Below the pieces are notes generated by a model that ran no database searches, had not been told where the DNA came from, and saw only the letters and a program-made list of their open reading frames with translations. The position numbers and the translations under genes were made by a program. This document shows positions 34,866 through 46,366 of a DNA stretch of 64,000 nucleotides, piece after piece; the stretch's first letter is position 1; every line of letters starts with the position of its first letter. This DNA comes from Adineta vaga (taxonomy: Eukaryota; Rotifera): assembly GCA_021613535.1 (NCBI GenBank), contig CP075497.1, positions 8,742,001 to 8,806,000 on the forward strand, given 5' to 3'.

Positions 34866-35999
34866 ATGTCAAATAATATTCAGCACCCATCATCAATACC
34901 AAAACTCGTTATGCCGCTAGGCAATGGTTCCCCATCGCATCAAAATAGAACTTTTACTACGCAAAATTCATCACAAATTAAGTCAAATCATCAGTCCGAT
35001 GACGACGATGATGGTGGTATTCGTTCAACAAAAATTGCAAAACAAAAACAAGAAGCTGTGGATAAGAAAATGAAAAAAGATGAATTAAAAAAGAAGAAAC
35101 AAAAGATTTTAATTGATGATCTTCCTGATGAAGATGAAGATGGTGGAATATCATCAAATCCAAAAGACAAAGTAAAACCAACGAAAACAAAGAAAAAAGC
35201 TTCACTTCCACTATGTTTTCGACATAATGATGATGAGAATGAAGATGAAGATGGTGGTGTATCTAAACAAAAACTTGCGGCAGCCGAAAAGAAAAAACAA
35301 GCAGCAGAAGAGAAAAAGAAGAAGAAAGAACAAAAAAAAGCGCTTAAAAACAAAACTGACGATGAGAATGAAGATGATGGTGTACCACATCGTCAAATAT
35401 CAGACAATGATGCAAAACCAAAGAAAAATGTTCCAAAAGAAGAAGAAGTTATTGAACATGATGATGAAGATGAAGATGGTGGTCGTATTGTTAAAACTTA
35501 TGATACAATTAAAACGATAATGTCATCGAAACGACCTGTCTTACATGATCAAACATCAAAAACGAAATCACCGAACAATAACACAGATGATGATACTAAA
35601 AAATCACCTAAAGAGAAGAAAAAGACCACATCAACATCCTCTGACACTGTTAGTCACATCATATTAAAACCAACTATTCCTGTCGAAAAGAAAAAACCTA
35701 AAGAATCTATTGGTGAACTTACATTTGAAGCAATATCAAGTGATGAAGATGAGCCTCATCGATCAACAACAAATGATTCTTCAACAACAGATTTTGACAT
35801 TACAAATGAGAATAAGATAAATCTTCTACGATCATTATCATATCGTAAAGCTCAAAACCGTTCACCACCAACTGTTACACGCCGATCAGAGATTTTTGCA
35901 TCATTAGAAAATACATCAACGAATGAAAATGAGAATGGTACAAGTCAACCATCTAACGATCATCATCCCGATTCAGACACAGAACAAATTCAGTCATGA
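34866..35999 (+). CDS. Highly charged protein with DGG acidic repeats
   Basis: The product is 377 residues in one coding exon, preceded by a 5'-UTR intron. I recognise no family. Five short acidic blocks alternate with Lys-rich segments at about residues 45-52, 88-95, 124-132, 165-173 and 199-207, four of them ending in DGG (for example DEDEDGGIS, NEDEDGGVS, DEDEDGGRI). The intervening parts are lysine-rich and likely helical (AAEKKKQAAEEKKKKKEQ). Near residue 320 is the segment LLRSLSYRKAQNRSPPTVT followed by RRS, which has a clear counterpart in the tail of the STRA6-like receptor at 44308-44378. No membrane or signal segment is present, so it is cytoplasmic or nuclear. An adaptor or scaffold role is only a guess. 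Confidence 0.65.
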   Translation: MSNNIQHPSSIPKLVMPLGNGSPSHQNRTFTTQNSSQIKSNHQSDDDDDGGIRSTKIAKQKQEAVDKKMKKDELKKKKQKILIDDLPDEDEDGGISSNPKDKVKPTKTKKKASLPLCFRHNDDENEDEDGGVSKQKLAAAEKKKQAAEEKKKKKEQKKALKNKTDDENEDDGVPHRQISDNDAKPKKNVPKEEEVIEHDDEDEDGGRIVKTYDTIKTIMSSKRPVLHDQTSKTKSPNNNTDDDTKKSPKEKKKTTSTSSDTVSHIILKPTIPVEKKKPKESIGELTFEAISSDEDEPHRSTTNDSSTTDFDITNENKINLLRSLSYRKAQNRSPPTVTRRSEIFASLENTSTNENENGTSQPSNDHHPDSDTEQIQS

Positions 36000-38777
36000 T
36001 CAAAATGTTCAAATACTAAAGCATAACAGATGAAAAAATATACGCATTCACTTCGACTGTTGGTGATAGTTTATTAAATGAAAGAATTTAAATCTGATTA
36101 TTATTGTATTTATCGTTATTCGTATTATAGTTATTTAGTCTTATATTTTTATATTCATGAATTTTGTAAATATATTCTTTTCTTTTTCTAATCAAAAAAT
36201 AATCTTATAAGAAAAGCATTGTTAAATTTATTTATTTTGTCAATTATTGAACTAGTATGATCGTATACAGGCATAAAAGAAGCTTCACGAATTTTCGATT
36301 ATTTGGATAGCTTTCATAAATATAAAGCAATGTAGAATTATATATATAGATGTAACTATTTGACTTTCTTAAATTGTGTATATATCTGTTATACAGTTCA
36401 AAAGTTCGTTCAAAACAAAATAAGAATTGGAAGATGAATTGTAACGCATGTATTTCATATGATCATAGTCTATCAATGTAAGGCAAAATATTAGACTTTT
36501 GAGAATCAAAGATAAGATAGAAGATACAAATTTCCCAAATGGGATTCAGTATTTACTTATTTATATCATCGATATAAAGATTAACTTTGATAGTATAAGT
36601 ATCTGCTTTTCTTACTTAGCTTAGGAGAAGAATCATTAGAAAAAACGATTGCTGACATGAATAAATCATGTACAATTTCATTCCTATTTGTATTTTTCAA
36701 ACTCAAAAGGAAAAAATCACTTTCAATAGAACCAGAGAAATGTACATTTCTTGTCAACCATATTATACATGCAGATTTTATAAAGTTAATGTTTGTATTA
36801 GGTTTCAATGATGCCAATTGTTGATGATCATTAGTAAATTATTCATAAATACAAGAGTTTGTGATTCGTTTGATTTATATTACCTTGAGCTTTTGTTAGG
36901 TTTGAAAGTATATTAGGAAAAGAAACAATGTACTATTTAGTTAACTACATTGTTTCTATGTATTTTTGTCAATTGAATAATTATTTCTTTGCGTTTTTAT
37001 TAAATCTATTCATATAATTTTACGAACTTTCCGAAAGACAAGCGATAAATCATGGATTGCAGACAGATGCAAAGAAAATACTTTTATGGTTTCGTACCAT
37101 TTATCACAAAAGCTTGGCGTGTGGTTGTTATGAGCAACATTTATTCATACAAAAAATGCTAATATGATCATCTTTCAATTTCTTTTCAAAGTACACATTT
37201 TTTGAAAAATACTTTATTTTCAATGTTCTAACTAGATAAGAATTAATATTTAATTCGATTCTTGTGTATACTCGTTCGTAGTATGTTGTTTTTTTCTCCG
37301 TGATAATACAATACGTTCGCTATATGAAGAAGTACTTAGACAGATATGTGTGCAATTCATCAAACGATTAATCCGTCTGGCAGAGGCCAGTACAACCAAC
37401 TTAAAATATCCGATCATAGAACACTTTGAAAAAGAAAACAGACTCAACTCACCATCGTTATCAACATATTCTAATCGATCAATTTCTATCATTCATACAA
37501 ATGACATTACAAGACAATCAGATAAATCAGAATCAATGATAACCTTATCTTAGTTGATGAACATAAATAAAGAAAAGAACAGTGATATATTCTGTAAATG
37601 ACAGGAACTTTTTCATATAATTCCGAATAACTATCATATTCTTGCCATTGGATATCTTATGAAACTCTATTCGCTAATATAGTATTTATATCACAATATA
37701 AACACTAAAATTAGTCACGATTCATGTTTATTTATATTTGCCAGATATCCTGCAGTTTGGTTTCATATTTACAATGAAAAAAATTTCATAAGTCTATTTC
37801 TGATTATTTGATCATTATATTTCTGTTCGTTTTATTCAATCAATTCTTCTGTAAGAGCTCTTATGTAACTGTTCTTTTTCACATTCATCCATCAATTACT
37901 TATCAGTCTGAATGTTTATACTAATAATCAATGAATGGAGAATTGACAATGAACAAAGCAACGAAGGTTTTCTTTTTCGTCAATGTTTTTTTAATGAACA
38001 TTCAAATTTGATTTCAATATCATTCTGTTTGTTGTATTACCGACATTTCTTTCCTTGATGGATGATCATACCTTATAAGTAAATCGTTTTGACTGATGAA
38101 GAATTCACTGCAGGCGCCAACTAATCTTCTTTCTTTGTCTCCCTTTTTTCTTCTATGCTCATTGAGACGCTGTACAAACTCAGGCGTATGATACACGTTG
38201 CTGATCGATGAATGACGAACGGGCAGAAGAGGACGATGTGGCATACGAGCAGATACGTACATACATATATATAATATCATTGATTTTGCACAGATGTACG
38301 TGTAAAAATATACATATATGTGCAAAGAAAGGAGGAAAAAAGAGAGAGAGAAGGAAGGTAATGAACTTGTAACTACTGCCAATATTAGTCGATTGTCAAA
38401 AAAAAACTCATGTGTTGAAAATTGTTCCCTTTCTCCATCTCTCTTTCTTCTATTACAACGACTAGCATGCTCAAGTTTTATTATTTTTTTTTCTCCTTCT
38501 CTCTCGCCTTTCGATCTAATTCCATATGAGTAACAACGATGCTGACTCAGTTTTTTTCTTTTTCTTTCTTCTGTTTTTTTTCTCTTTTTAGTTACCCATC
38601 CTATCGCTACTATTCTGTCGTTGTTGTATAGAGTCACAAATTCTGTCATCAACAATTGTGAACACGTTTTTTCTATTCTTGCTACATGTTCCAATATAAT
38701 TTTAGTCGATTGGAACAAGTAAATATTCTTCGATTGTTCAATCTGTCATCTTTAACAATTATTTTCTTGTTTAACGC
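36000..38777. other. Gene-poor region
   Basis: This is the largest stretch without a supported gene. It contains a perfect short inverted repeat at 36921-36957, T-rich and GAGA-rich simple sequence near 38330-38520, and chance ORFs. One of 232 codons on the reverse strand (38020-38718) is made largely of low-complexity Lys/Arg/Ser sequence. A lncRNA or regulatory region cannot be excluded. Confidence 0.45.
36921..36957. repeat. Perfect 12-bp inverted repeat with 13-nt loop
   Basis: AGAAACAATGTA at 36921-36932 is repeated in reverse complement as TACATTGTTTCT at 36946-36957. The hairpin sits in a gene-poor region. Function is unknown. Confidence 0.6.
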
Positions 38778-41700
38778 ATGCTGTTAAAAAGTTTTTTTCT
38801 AACATGTTTATTGTTTGTTAATGTTCTTATCCAATCGACAACATGTGCTCTTCCAAGTAATATTCAAAACCTCGAACTTGATGATATTACTTCATTATGG
38901 GATAAACTTCCATCGATTATTGATAAAATTAAAGAAGCTGGTACGTTATTTAGATATGATAAAAAAAAGAGAATTGAAGGTCATACACATAAGAAGGACA
39001 TACTTAAATGAACAGGTTGAAATTGTGTCTAATAGCAGATCTTCGATATCTATGTTTTGTTCGATTAAGATTCATTATACCTTAATTGTTCAAACAGTGT
39101 TGATGAAGATATTAATATCAGTAAAGATCAGATTACTAGACATATGGAAGATGCATAGCTAGCACGTACGAGAAACGGTATAGAATATCATTTGTATAGA
39201 CAAGAATCGTTCCTTTTCATTATGATATTATAGATATTTTGTCAAGGTTAATTAACATTTTGACAGGTCATTTTCTTATGTGTTTAAACAAGGTTTCTCG
39301 AATTAAAACAGAGAAAGAGAACTTGATATTTATCATTAAAATTTCTTTTATAGTTAGTCGATTTCGTTGTCCAAAAGGATGGAAACGTTTGGGTGGTTCA
39401 TGCTATTATCTTTCGAATTTAACATCTACATCAATCGATGCGAACTATACATGTAATCTTATTCATTCCAATCTCTCAAATCTTATGCAAATACGAAATA
39501 CCGTTGAACTCTTCTATGCTGCTCATGTTTTAACAAAAAATAACTTGTCATCATTAATAATTGATGTTGAATCAAGTTTACTTCGAGGTCAGATTTCTAT
39601 TCATATCTGGCAAGAAATGAATAAAATATAGATGCATATATTGTTTCTAGGAAGAAACATTTCAGAAATGTTAATGAATGATCCAGATCGATGGAAACGA
39701 ATGAAGAAGAATTTCAATGAAGTACGTGTCAAATACCAAAAATTAAAAAAGAAAATCGTCGATCGATTGACATCAACTGGTCTACGAATTTTACGACGTT
39801 CAAAAAAAGTCAAAGAAATACCAACGAGAAGACGAATTGGTCATGATGAAACTCATTCGGGTTATTACGAAGAATATGATTTTGATGATAGAGAACTTAA
39901 CATAACAAATTATCCAATAGAAGATACTTCAACACGAAATCTTAGTTCAATAAATGATGAAGATGAATATGAATATGATGATCTTGATTCACCGGATGAA
40001 AGTGATCTATTTGAACAAATTGATGATATTCGTGGTATTTGTCAAAAAATTGATTGGAATGTTCATGATGATAATTCAAATTCGACGGTATATATTTTAA
40101 CAACATATATCGTATCAGATCAAACCGTCTGTTCATTGAGTGATGTAGAAATTGATACGGAATACCATCATGTTTGTGAATATGGTTTGTAATCAGAACT
40201 ATTCAGAAATTTTCTCCTGAATTTATCTATTTATTTCATACATAGTACTTGATTTTTGTTTTGCAAATATAATGTGTGGAAAACATGGACAATGTGTAAA
40301 TACATTAGCAGGTTTTCAGTGTTCCTGTTCATTTTTATATGGTGGTGTACTCTGCGACAAAAGTATGTAAAAAAAAGATATGATTTAATAGTTCTATTCA
40401 TGGTTTTCTAGTTTCTGAACATGGTCAACAGATTGTTATTGGTCTTATTATTATTGGCATTTTGACAGCATTAACATTGAAGCCAGTTCGAGTAGTATTA
40501 TGGTTTATAACTAATACATTAATTAAGTAAGAGTTCGTAAAATAGTTGAATATAGCAATGCGAAAAGTTTTGATTTATTTTCATTAGATTTTGTAAAAGA
40601 TTTCGTGAAGAACGTAAACAGACGAAACAGAGAAACGCTGATGAGACACAAAATTTGGTAGATACGAGCAGGTAATTGAATTTTTTTCAATTTTAGAAAG
40701 AAAAGGATACTAAGAGAATGTTTTAAGATCAGGGAATGACAATCGACCTACAACTATGAATCAATCAAGTGAACGACGACCAACATTAGTTCAAGAATTG
40801 ATGGAATTTTTGTAAGTTATTACTCTTTTAGTTTTAAAACTTCATGATCTTTGGTTTGTTTCATTATACATCAGACGACAAATCTATCGATGCATAACGT
40901 ATGCAGTAGAAATGCTTTTATTTAATACTAAAACTTTGGTTCACAAAATAACTCTTTGATTAATAGCACTCCTTTTTTTGAAATTATAGATTCGATATCG
41001 TACTAATTCTTTTTCTCTATACAATCTCTTGTTAATTTAGTTCTCCAAAACCTTCCAATCCATTAAAAAGGCCAATCAAACGTAATTTAGTTCGTACTAT
41101 TTGGGTTGGATTATTGAATATCTTCTTCTCATCCATACTATTTATTTCTACATCATTAATGTATCTCGTATCATTTGGATATAATATGAATGAAGATCAT
41201 GATGAAGAATTCTCTATCAATGATACTATTCGTTTAGTTAATCAATGTGTAAATATATCTGACTATCGAACAGGAAATCTTATTTTTGCACCATTTGCAC
41301 TTTCATTAATATTAATCTTTTCGTGGTCATTAAAACGAGAGAAATATTGTTTAAATATGTGTGATGGTCGACCCGGTAAGATAAACCATTGATTTTCTCT
41401 AATTTTTACAAATCGTTTTTCTTGCTCTACATTTAGCATTGATTACACCAATTGAACCATTTCGTACTGGAAATCGTTTTACTACTGCAACTGTTTTTGG
41501 TATTCTTGCATTTGAAGTATTGAAAATCTTCGAGGATCTTCTATTTCGTACTGGTCAACCATTACATCAAGGTGTATTGATTGAATTATTTGAAAGAATA
41601 GCACTTGTTATCCTTGTTGGACTTCGTTATTATCCGGTACTTGCTTCTTTACAATTACGAAATATTGTTGCTCGTGGTTTTACCTGTATTTACATTATAT

Positions 41701-44700
41701 GTGATATGATGTACACGATCATACGAGAAGGTTCATGTATGGGATTTCTACCATTATCTGGACAGTATACAGCTGCTGAAGAAGCAAAACTTCGAAAAGT
41801 AAATTTTTTTTGAATATTGAATCTTTAAAAGAACGTTTCTTTTTTCAGGAACTTGGTACTTGGTTTATTGTTTATGGATTAATAAAGAATATACCACATT
41901 TTTTCCTTCTGTCTTATATATCTGCTGAATTATGCGTCCGTTTTATATATGATTCTATTTATGTTCCTTATCGAAAACAGAGAAGTATATGGTCTGCACC
42001 TATTGCTCAATTAGATGAATGTGAATTTTCGAAATATTATGTAACAAAATTACTTCGACGTAATCGTCGTTTTCAACAAATTTCATTAGGACAAAATGAG
42101 AAGACAAATCTTGATAATTTAATAGATCATGAACATGAAGCTCAAATGCAAAATACACTTAATCAATCACGTGTGAAAAGATTTTTTGATTGTATTTATC
42201 ATTCAGATGATGATTTTCGCTTTACAACAATTGCAACATGTACCTACACAGTTGCTGTTGTATTTCTATATTATCTAGCATGTACATTTGTTTTTCTATA
42301 TCTATCAAGAACTGCAGGACATATTTCTTTCTTAAAATTTTATATTGAATCAACATTTAATGTTGGTAAGTGTTTCTCTTTGGTGATGATACTTGTCACC
42401 TATCAAAATTTTGTCTTTTCAACTTTTAGAATTAGGGGCATTTTCGTTAAAATTGGAGATTATACTGAGTGCGGTTTTTACTGTTATTATATATGGATTT
42501 CAATTATTTATTGGAATGCAAAATTATAAAAAACACAAATCACAACTATACAAAGGTATTTATGTTGATGTTCCATCAGCTATGAATTTTAAACCAAGTT
42601 CGATGGCTTCAAATTCTGTTCATTATTCTGGTTTTCTTGTTGGTTATATGGCTTGGGGTTTTGTTATTTGTTTTCATCTGATACTTTTCATTTTAATTGG
42701 ATTAAAAATTGTTTCTTTACAAATTCGTCATATTGAATTAGTCTTAGCGATTGTTGTTCCTGTACTTGTTATTTATTTTTTGAAAATGCTCAGTATGAGA
42801 TCCGCTGGGAAATTTCTCTTTATTCAAAAAATGGATGATAAATTAAACTTGAAAAGTCGAAAAATGTATGCAATGTTTGTTTATTTTAGTTTCTTTGCTG
42901 GTAAGTTTACAGATCAGAAGAAGAAAAAAAGATATGAGAAAATTGATGTACTTTTTATTTCATTTCAGATTGTTTTCTTGGTATTGCATCATGTATTATT
43001 CGTTTGATTAAAGCAACTTTTCTCAATGTAGTATTTATGGCTCGACTTGATTGGAGTTTTCTTGGACGACCATTAGAAAGATTTGGTAAGATACGAACTG
43101 ATTTGTTTTGTTAATTCAAATCTTTATTGTATTCAATTGAAATAAAGCATTCATCCATTCCATGTGTGTCACTTTAGATCTTGGTTTTGCAGCATACATT
43201 TCGTATTTACATATGGAAGTTACCTATACAAATCCAGTGATGTTAGGTTTGTTTAGATAATAAAATAAAACGTATGTGGAACGTTTTTCTTTTCGCAGCA
43301 TTCTGTTATTCGTTATTTGATGATATTGTGCAACGACGACCAAAGCATTGCTATGATGATGAATGTTGTATTGCTCCAGGTGAACTTGATGAAGATTATA
43401 TAGAACCACCAAAACAAAGTCTAGTCAAAAAGAACGAATCAACAGTTCAATATAAACGAAAAAAACAGATTGATATGTCAATCGAAGAATCACTTCTAAA
43501 TCAAACATCACCAAGAAGTGAAAAACAACGACCACAAAGTGTTCGAATCGTAGGAAAAACGACTGATACTGAGTTACCCACTGTATCCATCGTAAGAGAA
43601 CGAATCCTTTATTCTTTTATATTAATTTCATGTCTATGTTCTAGATATCTAATAAATCAAGTCAAAAACGTACAAGGGACAGAATTCAGCAAAACCGACA
43701 CGTAGTGATTAAGAATGAAGAAAATTCACAATCAGATTGTCCTCCTGAAGTTCCACGTCGTGCAGATCTCTCATCTGAAAAAGGTGAAAGTGAAATTGAT
43801 GATGTAAGTATTTAACTATATGAAAACTATCGTTTCATATTTAAAGCATTATTTTATAGCAACAATTACGTTTAACAGCAGTTACAAGAACAGCAGAAAT
43901 AAATGTAGATAATCCATCCGATGATGATGATGATGATCAACACAATGATAAATCCGAGCAAAAGCTATTACCAAAGTCGAAGAAGATTCAATCATCGAAG
44001 GAGAAGAAAAAGAAAATCAAGCATAATGCTAAACAACGAGGAGTGCACAATCAGATAACAAAAGAAAAGTCATCATCCGAAAACAGTGATAATGATCATG
44101 TTAAACAATCAATTCAAAATCAAGGAAACATGAGATTATCCTCATCATCATACAATACGATTAATGAACTTGCACCCAAACTATTGGATACGGTTGCAAA
44201 CAAGAACCAAAGAAAAAAAGCAGATCAACACCATATCACTAGAGTTCAAAAATCAGTAGCATGTTGCCCACCACCGTACAATTTGGCAGCTGATCCAAAA
44301 GATTTACATCTCTTACGAACGACATCTTATCGTCAAGCTCATCATAGTACACCACCACTGCTAACGTGTCGATCGGACAAATCTTCGAAATCTCACAATC
44401 ACAAAAATATCAATAGTGGTGATGATAATAATCATTATGCGGAGATCGGTACTTCTACAATTCAGCCAACTACTAATAGCTATTCATGTTCAAAACTTAC
44501 AATGAAAAAAGCATCGTTCGATCATTCAAATAAACAAAAACAAGATGAAGATAGTGACATCGAGATCGAATCAGACGACGACGACGATGATAATGATGAT
44601 GATGATGATAAACAAGAAGTTTATCTTTTAAAAGCGCGACAAACGACTTATATGAATCAATCGACAATTGTTTCTACAGACAATATTTCGACGAAATCAG

Positions 44701-46036
44701 AAAAAGATATTCTTAATGAAAAAATAAAGAAAAGAAAACGATTACGTTTCCGATGGCATTTTCTCTACACACTCATAAGAAACTATCATTTATTTGACTT
44801 ACGAAAAGATGTAGAAGGTCGATTAACTCGTTTACATCTACAACGCAGTAGTCTTATTGATGAACAACAACTTCCAAGTCCTATTCTAATAAGACAACCA
44901 GAAGTTTGCATGGCCGTAGCACAAATGGATAACGCAAGAACGGAAGCGGAAAGAATGTAAGTATATCGTATTTATATATCTTATAATTCGACTTTCTTAT
45001 GATTAAAATTAGAAGGAAAAAATGTAATATATCTGCTTGTAGTTCTAGTGAGAGAGTATCCTTGACAGATATTCCTACAGAAGTCGAACATCAACCATCG
45101 TCACCACGCCGTTTATTTTCTGTACCTGTACCTGTAACGACTGAATATCCACCAAGTCCTGCTGAACGATATATTGCAATTCGTGCGCAGATGTTGTATG
45201 ATACAAATGTTCAACAAATAAACGGATCTCACGCTTCTACTTCATCACATACACCAACAACGGCCATGTCCTTGAATCGACAACGATCAGTACCTGTGAC
45301 AACATATTTTAGTGATCGAAGTCTTGGTTTTCGTACTACACCAGACATTATCATTCAACCACCATCTGAATCTAGTACGAAATCGGAACGAACACAAATA
45401 ACCGATCATCAAACACCACGCATAAGACGACAAGAACAATTTCCACCAACAACATTTCTTCCAGATTCTCCTTCAATTCAATCAACTGCTGATTATCCAT
45501 TAGCAACGACTTCAATGACAAATTCGTCCACATTTCGTACACAAATGAGTCATGATCAACATATGCAAGTATGGCGTCAGGATGAAATGGAAAAAATTCA
45601 GAAAAAGCAACGACATTGTTACATATATGGTCCGCCACCGCAAACTCCTTTACAAGATAAAGTTTCTCGAACTGCTATTCTTACACCACAACTTCTTTCG
45701 ACAGTAACAAGACAACAACAAGCCCCATCAACAGCAGACAATGATGCGACTCAACGACAACCTACGATTTCACCATTCCAATTTCCAGATCTATCACGAC
45801 AAGTACGCACCACCTCGTCATCTACCGCTAGTGACACTGTAACTAGAGATAATAATCAACAATCGACAAAAAAACATCGACAAAAGACAAGTCCAATCCC
45901 ACCGCCACGTATGGATCGTCTTGTTGAAGATCCTCATGAAACAAATAATAAAAATATATCATCTAAAACAATAATATCTGCGCAAATTCATCAAGAAGAT
46001 TCCAGTAGTGATACATCCGATATCAAAAATGATTAA
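38778..46036 (+). CDS. C-type lectin/EGF/STRA6-like multipass receptor fusion with long tail
   Basis: Seventeen exons join in phase to about 1,924 residues: 38778..38940, 39354..39587, 39651..40184, 40246..40362, 40412..40526, 40588..40671, 40728..40811, 41041..41375, 41437..41798, 41849..42365, 42430..42900, 42969..43085, 43178..43246, 43299..43591, 43645..43803, 43860..44956 and 45013..46036 (45043 is an alternative last acceptor). A signal peptide is followed by a C-type lectin-like domain, starting FRCPKGWKRLGGSCYYLS and ending EYHHVCEYG, that is split by a charged insert. A six-Cys EGF module follows at about residues 311-349. About ten hydrophobic helices come next, ending in the STRA6-like signature IRLIKATFLNVVFMARLDWS and FAAYISYLHMEVTYTNPVM. 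STRA6 proteins take up retinol from carrier proteins. An 800-residue disordered cytoplasmic tail ends the protein. Confidence 0.72.
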
Positions 46037-46366
46037 TTTTTCTTCTTTTTTGTTATTGTTATATAGTACATGAACACATGTCAAATTTGTTGTTTCAATT
46101 TTCCTTATTTTCTTACTCATGATTTGTTTTTTGTATATAAATATGTGCGACTATAAAAACGATGATGATGAAGATCATGAACTACTACTTTCAATGTAAT
46201 AAAAAAAATGAACTACAATCAAAAATATCAAATAGAATTTTGATAATTTTATTGTGCAAAGAAGACTTTTATATCGTTTCTTATGTATTTTGAAATGTTA
46301 GGTGAAAAAAGAAGACAAACACAATTCAATAACAAGAATTAAAAATAAAACTGAATACTTCATGTT
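46037..46366. other. Convergent 3' spacer
   Basis: Tail-to-tail spacer between the STRA6-like gene and the adhesion GPCR gene. AATAAA-like strings near 46197 could serve as poly(A) signals. No gene is seen. Confidence 0.5.

Noticed and set aside
36581-37553. Short ORFs at 36581-36817, 37250-37492 and 37350-37553
   Set aside because: No domains, overlapping on opposite strands, no splice partners found.
38020-38718. 232-codon reverse-strand ORF
   Set aside because: Built mostly from GAGA/TTTC-rich simple sequence, giving Lys/Arg/Ser/Phe runs; no domain, no clear splice context. The C-terminal 60 codons look more coding-like, so it is not excluded absolutely.
28029-38777. tRNA or rRNA genes in the longer intergenic regions
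   Set aside because: I looked by eye for B-box-like GGTTCRANNCC strings and cloverleaf ends and saw none; a tRNAscan run would be decisive.
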